Assembly: GCA_002457715.1 (NCBI GenBank)
Contig: NTKN01000005.1
Span: 1 to 41,125 of the forward strand
Length of the DNA: 41,125 nucleotides
DNA from: Cryomorphaceae bacterium MED-G14
GTDB lineage: Bacteria > Bacteroidota > Bacteroidia > Flavobacteriales > Flavobacteriaceae
Direction of reading: 5' to 3'
Shown: positions 37,067 to 41,125 of the stretch, piece by piece
How positions within the stretch are numbered: position 1 is the first letter of the stretch
Layout: each line of letters starts with the position of its first letter
Notes under the pieces: generated by a model
What the model saw: only the letters and a program-made list of their open reading frames with translations
Told to the model about the DNA's origin: nothing
Database searches by the model: none
Translations under genes and position numbers: made by a program

Positions 37067-38596
37067 ATGAAAAAAATATTTCTCCTCAGTTTTTTTAGTC
37101 TTTTTACATTGCCTGTTTTTTCACAGGAAAAAGGTTTAGACCAAAAAATTGATGAGGCATTTCAGCCAATTTCTGATTTTTTTAATGAATTAGTTTTTTT
37201 TTCGATTGGAGATAACCCTTTTGTAATATACCTTCTTGTTGGTAGTGCATTATTTTTTACCTTATATTTTGGTTTTCCAAATATTAAATATTTTTTGATT
37301 TCAATCAATGTTGTTAGAGGAAAGTATGATGATATTGAAAAAGAGAATAACAAAACTGATGATGGTGAGGTTTCGCATTTCCAAGCCTTGGCAACTGCTG
37401 TTTCTGGAACTGTTGGAAATGGTAATATTGCTGGTGTTGCTTTAGCAATTGCTCTCGGGGGCCCGGGAGCTACATTTTGGATGATTATTTGTGGATTACT
37501 TGGGATGTCAACAAAATTTGTCGAGTGTACGTTAGGAGTTCATTATAGAGATGTTGATAAAAATGGAATAGTTTATGGCGGACCAATGTATTATCTAAAA
37601 AAGGGTTTGAAAGAGAGGGGTTTTGAAATTTTAGGAAAGATCTCTGCAGTTATTTTTGCTGTTTGTTGTATTGGTGGTTCGTTTGGTGGAGGCAACGCTG
37701 CACAATCAAATACAGCGACACTAGCAATAAAACAATTAATTGGCCTTGAGAGTACGAGTGCTGGAGCTATCATAGGACTTGTTATGGCAATTATTGTTGG
37801 TTTAATAATAATTGGCGGAATAAAAAGAATTGCATCCGTAACTGAAAAAGTTGTGCCATTTATGGCTGTACTTTATATAATAGCATGTGTTTATATTATT
37901 TCAATTAATTTCTCTCTTATTGATGATGCTATTTCGTTAATAATTACGGAAGCATTTAATCCTAGTGCAATAGGAGTTGGAGGTGTAATTGGAGTATTAA
38001 TGGTTGGGTTTAGAAGAGCAGCATTTTCTAATGAAGCTGGAGCTGGCTCAGCTTCAATAGCACATTCTGCCGTAAAAACCAAGTATGCGGCATCTGAAGG
38101 ACTTGTTGCATTATTAGAACCATTTATTGATACTGTCGTAATATGTACGATGACTGCTCTTGTAATAATTATTTTTAATTTTGGAGGATATTTTGATTAT
38201 GGTGGGGATGGCTTAGGAAGTATTTATATACAAGGTGAGGCATTTGAAGGTCCTGAAATAACAGCTAGAGCTTTTGCAGAATATATTCCTTATTCTGATG
38301 TGTTTTTAACTACTGCAATTGTATTGTTTGCTGTTTCAACTATGATTTCATGGTCTTACTATGGAATTCAGTCTTGGAAGTTTTTATTTGGTAGAGGGAA
38401 AGTTGCAGATTTAGCATACAAATTAACTTTTTTAACTTTTATTATTATAGGTTCAGCAGCAAGTATGAATTCTATTTGGGCTTTTTCTGATGCTATGATT
38501 TTTGCAATGGTATTTCCAAACATGATTGGATTATTCTTTTTATTTCCAATTGTAAAAGATCAATTAAAAAAATATTTAAACGTTATTAATAAATAA
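37067..38596 (+). CDS. Sodium:alanine symporter (AGCS) family protein; start corrected to ATG 37067
   Basis: 'FQALATAVSGTVGNGNIAGVALAIALGGPGATFWMI', 'FRRAAFSNEAGAGSASIAHSA'; signal-peptide-like MKKIFLLSFFSLFTLPVFSQ. Confidence 0.95.
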   Translation: MKKIFLLSFFSLFTLPVFSQEKGLDQKIDEAFQPISDFFNELVFFSIGDNPFVIYLLVGSALFFTLYFGFPNIKYFLISINVVRGKYDDIEKENNKTDDGEVSHFQALATAVSGTVGNGNIAGVALAIALGGPGATFWMIICGLLGMSTKFVECTLGVHYRDVDKNGIVYGGPMYYLKKGLKERGFEILGKISAVIFAVCCIGGSFGGGNAAQSNTATLAIKQLIGLESTSAGAIIGLVMAIIVGLIIIGGIKRIASVTEKVVPFMAVLYIIACVYIISINFSLIDDAISLIITEAFNPSAIGVGGVIGVLMVGFRRAAFSNEAGAGSASIAHSAVKTKYAASEGLVALLEPFIDTVVICTMTALVIIIFNFGGYFDYGGDGLGSIYIQGEAFEGPEITARAFAEYIPYSDVFLTTAIVLFAVSTMISWSYYGIQSWKFLFGRGKVADLAYKLTFLTFIIIGSAASMNSIWAFSDAMIFAMVFPNMIGLFFLFPIVKDQLKKYLNVINK

Positions 38597-38620
38597 GAAT
38601 TTGGCATTTTTTTTGTTTTT

Positions 38621-39796
38621 ATGAAAAATATGAATAATAACCAAACCAAAATAAACCATAGTTATAATGAAGATTCAATTAGTTTGATAAAAGAAAGTGC
38701 TATGGACTTTTCTCTTCAATATATTAAACCCTACGTGATGGACTGGGACGAAAACCAACATTTTCCCAAAGAAGTTTTACACAAGGCAGGTGAGTATGGT
38801 TTTATGGGCATGCTAGTCCCAGAAAATTATGGTGGTTCTGGACTGGGCTATCACGAATATGTAAGTTCAATTGTAGAAATATCTAAAATTGATCCTTCCA
38901 TTGGTTTATCAATTGCTGCACATAATTCACTTTGTGCAAATCACATATTTAAATTTGGAAATGAAGATCAAAGAAATAAATGGCTCCCAGGATTGGCTAC
39001 TGGAAAATATATAGGTGCATGGGGTTTAACAGAACCAAACACTGGATCAGATGCAAGTAAAATGGCATCAACTGCTGTAAAAAAAGGAAACAAGTGGGTT
39101 TTAAATGGTACAAAAAACTTTATAACCCATGGTAAGTCTGGTGACATAGCGGTTGTAATTTTCAGAACAGGCCCAGTAGGGGAAAAAAATAACACCACTG
39201 CTTTCGTTATTGAAAGAGGGAGTCGAGGATTTGAATCTGGTAAGAAGGAAAATAAACTTGGAATGAGAGCATCAGAAACAGCAGAAATGATTTTTCAGGA
39301 TTGTATAATAGATGATTCTAACAGACTAGGTGAAGTTGGTTCCGGTTTTAAACAATCTATGAGAATTCTTGACGGCGGAAGAATCTCAATTGCAGCTCTT
39401 TCATTAGGGATTGCAAAAGGAGCCTACGAGGCAGCGCTTAAATATTCAAATGAAAGAATTCAGTTTGGTAAAACTATAAGTTCATTTCAAGCTATTTCAT
39501 TTAAGCTTGCTGAAATGGCAACTGAAATTGAAGCAGCTGATTTACTTATTCGAAGTGCCTCAGATAAAATAAATAACTCAAAACCTGTAACACTCGAAAG
39601 TGCCATGTGTAAACTATTTTCATCTGAATTATGTGTTAAAGTATCAAATGATGCAGTTCAAATTTTTGGAGGTTATGGATATATCAAAGATTTTCCGGTA
39701 GAAAAATATCTCAGAGACTCAAAACTTTGTACCATTGGTGAGGGAACTAGTGAAATACAAAAACTAGTAATTTCAAGAAAAATATTATCTAAATAA
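38621..39796 (+). CDS. Acyl-CoA dehydrogenase
   Basis: 'GAWGLTEPNTGSDASKMASTAVKKG', 'QIFGGYGYIKDFPVEKYLRDSKLCTIGEGTSEIQKLVISR'. Confidence 0.97.
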   Translation: MKNMNNNQTKINHSYNEDSISLIKESAMDFSLQYIKPYVMDWDENQHFPKEVLHKAGEYGFMGMLVPENYGGSGLGYHEYVSSIVEISKIDPSIGLSIAAHNSLCANHIFKFGNEDQRNKWLPGLATGKYIGAWGLTEPNTGSDASKMASTAVKKGNKWVLNGTKNFITHGKSGDIAVVIFRTGPVGEKNNTTAFVIERGSRGFESGKKENKLGMRASETAEMIFQDCIIDDSNRLGEVGSGFKQSMRILDGGRISIAALSLGIAKGAYEAALKYSNERIQFGKTISSFQAISFKLAEMATEIEAADLLIRSASDKINNSKPVTLESAMCKLFSSELCVKVSNDAVQIFGGYGYIKDFPVEKYLRDSKLCTIGEGTSEIQKLVISRKILSK

Positions 39797-39818
39797 TATT
39801 TTTTTTCATTTTTATTTA

Positions 39819-39826
39819 TAGATTTG
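39819..39826 (+). promoter_or_regulatory. Candidate rpsU promoter -7 element
   Basis: TAGATTTG (TAnnTTTG) 19 nt upstream of ATG. Confidence 0.45.
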
Positions 39827-39845
39827 CGAATCTAAATTAATTCAA

Positions 39846-40040
39846 ATGCTAATTATACCTGTTAAAGAAGGAGAAAGTATAGACAAAGCCCTTAAAAGAT
39901 TTAAAAGAAAGTTTGATAAAACTGGCGCCCTTAAATCATTAAGAGAAAGACAAGCCTACACTAAACCCTCTGTTAAAAACAGAAATAAATTTATCAAGGC
40001 AGCCCACATCCAAAAGCTAATAGATAAAGAGAACCAATAA
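39846..40040 (+). CDS. rpsU: 30S ribosomal protein S21
   Basis: 'IPVKEGESIDKALKRFKRKFDKTGALKSLRERQAYTKPSVKNR'. Confidence 0.97.
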   Translation: MLIIPVKEGESIDKALKRFKRKFDKTGALKSLRERQAYTKPSVKNRNKFIKAAHIQKLIDKENQ

Positions 40041-40070
40041 AAGAACTAAATTTGTTTAGATAATATTGTT

Positions 40071-40940
40071 ATGTATCTAAATGATTTTAAAAACTTTATT
40101 GAATTAGAAAAAAAATATTCAAAAAATACAGTTGTTGCTTATATAAAAGATTTGGTTGAGTTCCAATCTTTTCTTCAATCATTTAATGTTTTTTTAAATG
40201 ATAAATTAGACTATTTCTATATTAGAAAGTGGATTGTAAAACTATCAGAGAACGGTTTATCAAAAAGATCAATTAACAGAAAAACTACGTCTTTAAAATC
40301 ATACTTTAATTTTTTAATTTCGATAAATAAATTAAAAAAATCTCCTCTTAAAGCTCACAAAAATTTAAAAATTGAACAAAAAGTTATAGTTCCTTTTAAT
40401 GAAAAAGAATTAGATAAAGTTTTTAAAATTTTTAATAAAAACAATTCTAACAAAAACTATCGGGATTTTTTATTAATTGAAATTCTATATTCAACTGGTT
40501 TGCGTCGTGATGAAATTATAAATTTAAAATGTAAAAATATTTTTTTTGATAAAGGGTTGATAAAAGTTTTAGGTAAAAGAAATAAAGAAAGATTAGTCCC
40601 TGTCCTCCCTACTTTACTAAATAAAATGAAAATTTACATGAAGAAAAATCCAACTAATATTTATTTCTTTCAATCAAGAAATGGAAATATAATAAGTCCA
40701 TCAACAGTTTACAGAATTGTAAAAAAATATTTTAGTTCCGTATCAACCAAAAATAAAATTAGTCCTCATGTTTTGAGACACACATTTGCTACACATTTAA
40801 TAAATAATGGGGCTGATATTAATGCTGTTAAAGAAATTTTAGGCCATTCTTCTTTAGCTTCCACTCAAATATATGCTAAAATTAAGATTCCCAAGATGTT
40901 AAATGATTATATGTTAAATCATCCGAGAGAAAAGACCTAA
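40071..40940 (+). CDS. Tyrosine recombinase XerC/XerD-like
   Basis: 'YSTGLRRDEIINL', 'HVLRHTFATHLINNGADINAVKEILGHSSLASTQIYAKI' catalytic R-HxxR-H-Y. Confidence 0.93.
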   Translation: MYLNDFKNFIELEKKYSKNTVVAYIKDLVEFQSFLQSFNVFLNDKLDYFYIRKWIVKLSENGLSKRSINRKTTSLKSYFNFLISINKLKKSPLKAHKNLKIEQKVIVPFNEKELDKVFKIFNKNNSNKNYRDFLLIEILYSTGLRRDEIINLKCKNIFFDKGLIKVLGKRNKERLVPVLPTLLNKMKIYMKKNPTNIYFFQSRNGNIISPSTVYRIVKKYFSSVSTKNKISPHVLRHTFATHLINNGADINAVKEILGHSSLASTQIYAKIKIPKMLNDYMLNHPREKT

Positions 40941-40980
40941 AATAAAATCTATATTTTTTTTTTAGAAAAAAATAAATAAA

Positions 40981-40988
40981 TACATTTG
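40981..40988 (+). promoter_or_regulatory. Candidate -7 element for the tRNA-Thr/Tyr cluster
   Basis: TACATTTG 14 nt upstream of tRNA-Thr. Confidence 0.5.
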
Positions 40989-41002
40989 CGATCGCTAAAA
41001 TT

Positions 41003-41076
41003 GCCGATGTAGCTCAGCTGGCTAGAGCAGCTGATTTGTAATCAGCAGGTCGTGGGTTCGAGTCCCTCCATCGGCT
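41003..41076 (+). tRNA. tRNA-Thr (anticodon TGT)
   Basis: GCCGATG/CATCGGC acceptor stem; CTGAT-TTGTA-ATCAG anticodon arm. Confidence 0.95.
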
Positions 41077-41085
41077 CAGATTTTA

Positions 41086-41125
41086 GGGGAGATACTCAAG
41101 CGGCCAACGAGGACAGACTGTAAAT
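41086..41125 (+). tRNA. tRNA-Tyr (anticodon GTA), truncated by window end
   Basis: GGGGAGATACTCAAGCGGCCAACGAGGACAGACTGTAAAT: class II D-arm and CTGTAAA anticodon loop. Confidence 0.8.

Noticed and set aside
37067-37138. Signal-peptide-like N-terminus on AGCS symporter as evidence of fusion
   Set aside because: Such N-terminal extensions are common in Bacteroidota AGCS symporters; not evidence for a new domain.
40071-41125. Tyrosine recombinase next to tRNA genes as a possible integrative element boundary
   Set aside because: Sequence looks XerC/D-like, context rpsU-xer-tRNA-Thr-Tyr is housekeeping, and there are no att-like repeats or cargo genes.
1-41125. CRISPR arrays, transposons, prophage, toxin-antitoxin or defence islands
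   Set aside because: No regularly spaced direct repeats, IS-type inverted termini, transposases, phage genes or defence-type domains seen in any frame.

Overview
AT-rich, gene-dense chromosomal segment that looks like a marine Flavobacteriia/Bacteroidota genome. The evidence is T9SS-type sorting tails, TAnnTTTG promoter motifs, and flavobacterial-style synteny. Content is almost entirely housekeeping: tRNA-Val; metalloprotease and DUF1800/DUF1501 genes; lpxK, lipA, an NRAMP-like transporter, an ECF sigma factor, murB, valS; rsfS-ftsH-LUD-cdsA-psd; birA, pyrE, NUDIX, coaD, ddl, PASTA, rluD, yaaA; a complete trpEGDCFBA operon; rhodanese/PspC, an AGCS symporter, acyl-CoA dehydrogenase, rpsU, a Xer recombinase, tRNA-Thr and tRNA-Tyr. 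I see no CRISPR array, transposon, prophage or defence island. The most interesting signal is absent from the ORF track. Upstream of trpE on the minus strand is a 19-aa ORF, MNNSFKFWWHLLKFKLLSL*, with tandem Trp codons. It is followed by a perfect 10-bp hairpin plus U-tract that ends a few nt before the true trpE ATG. This is a candidate ribosome-mediated trp attenuator, with a putative competing pairing embedded in the last leader codons and possibly a near-leaderless transcript. Other observations: all seven convergent gene pairs have stops 2 nt or less apart or overlapping, an NRAMP homologue lacks the DPGN motif, a zinc-ribbon family protein has no cysteines, and a DUF1501 protein carries both Tat-like and T9SS-like signals.
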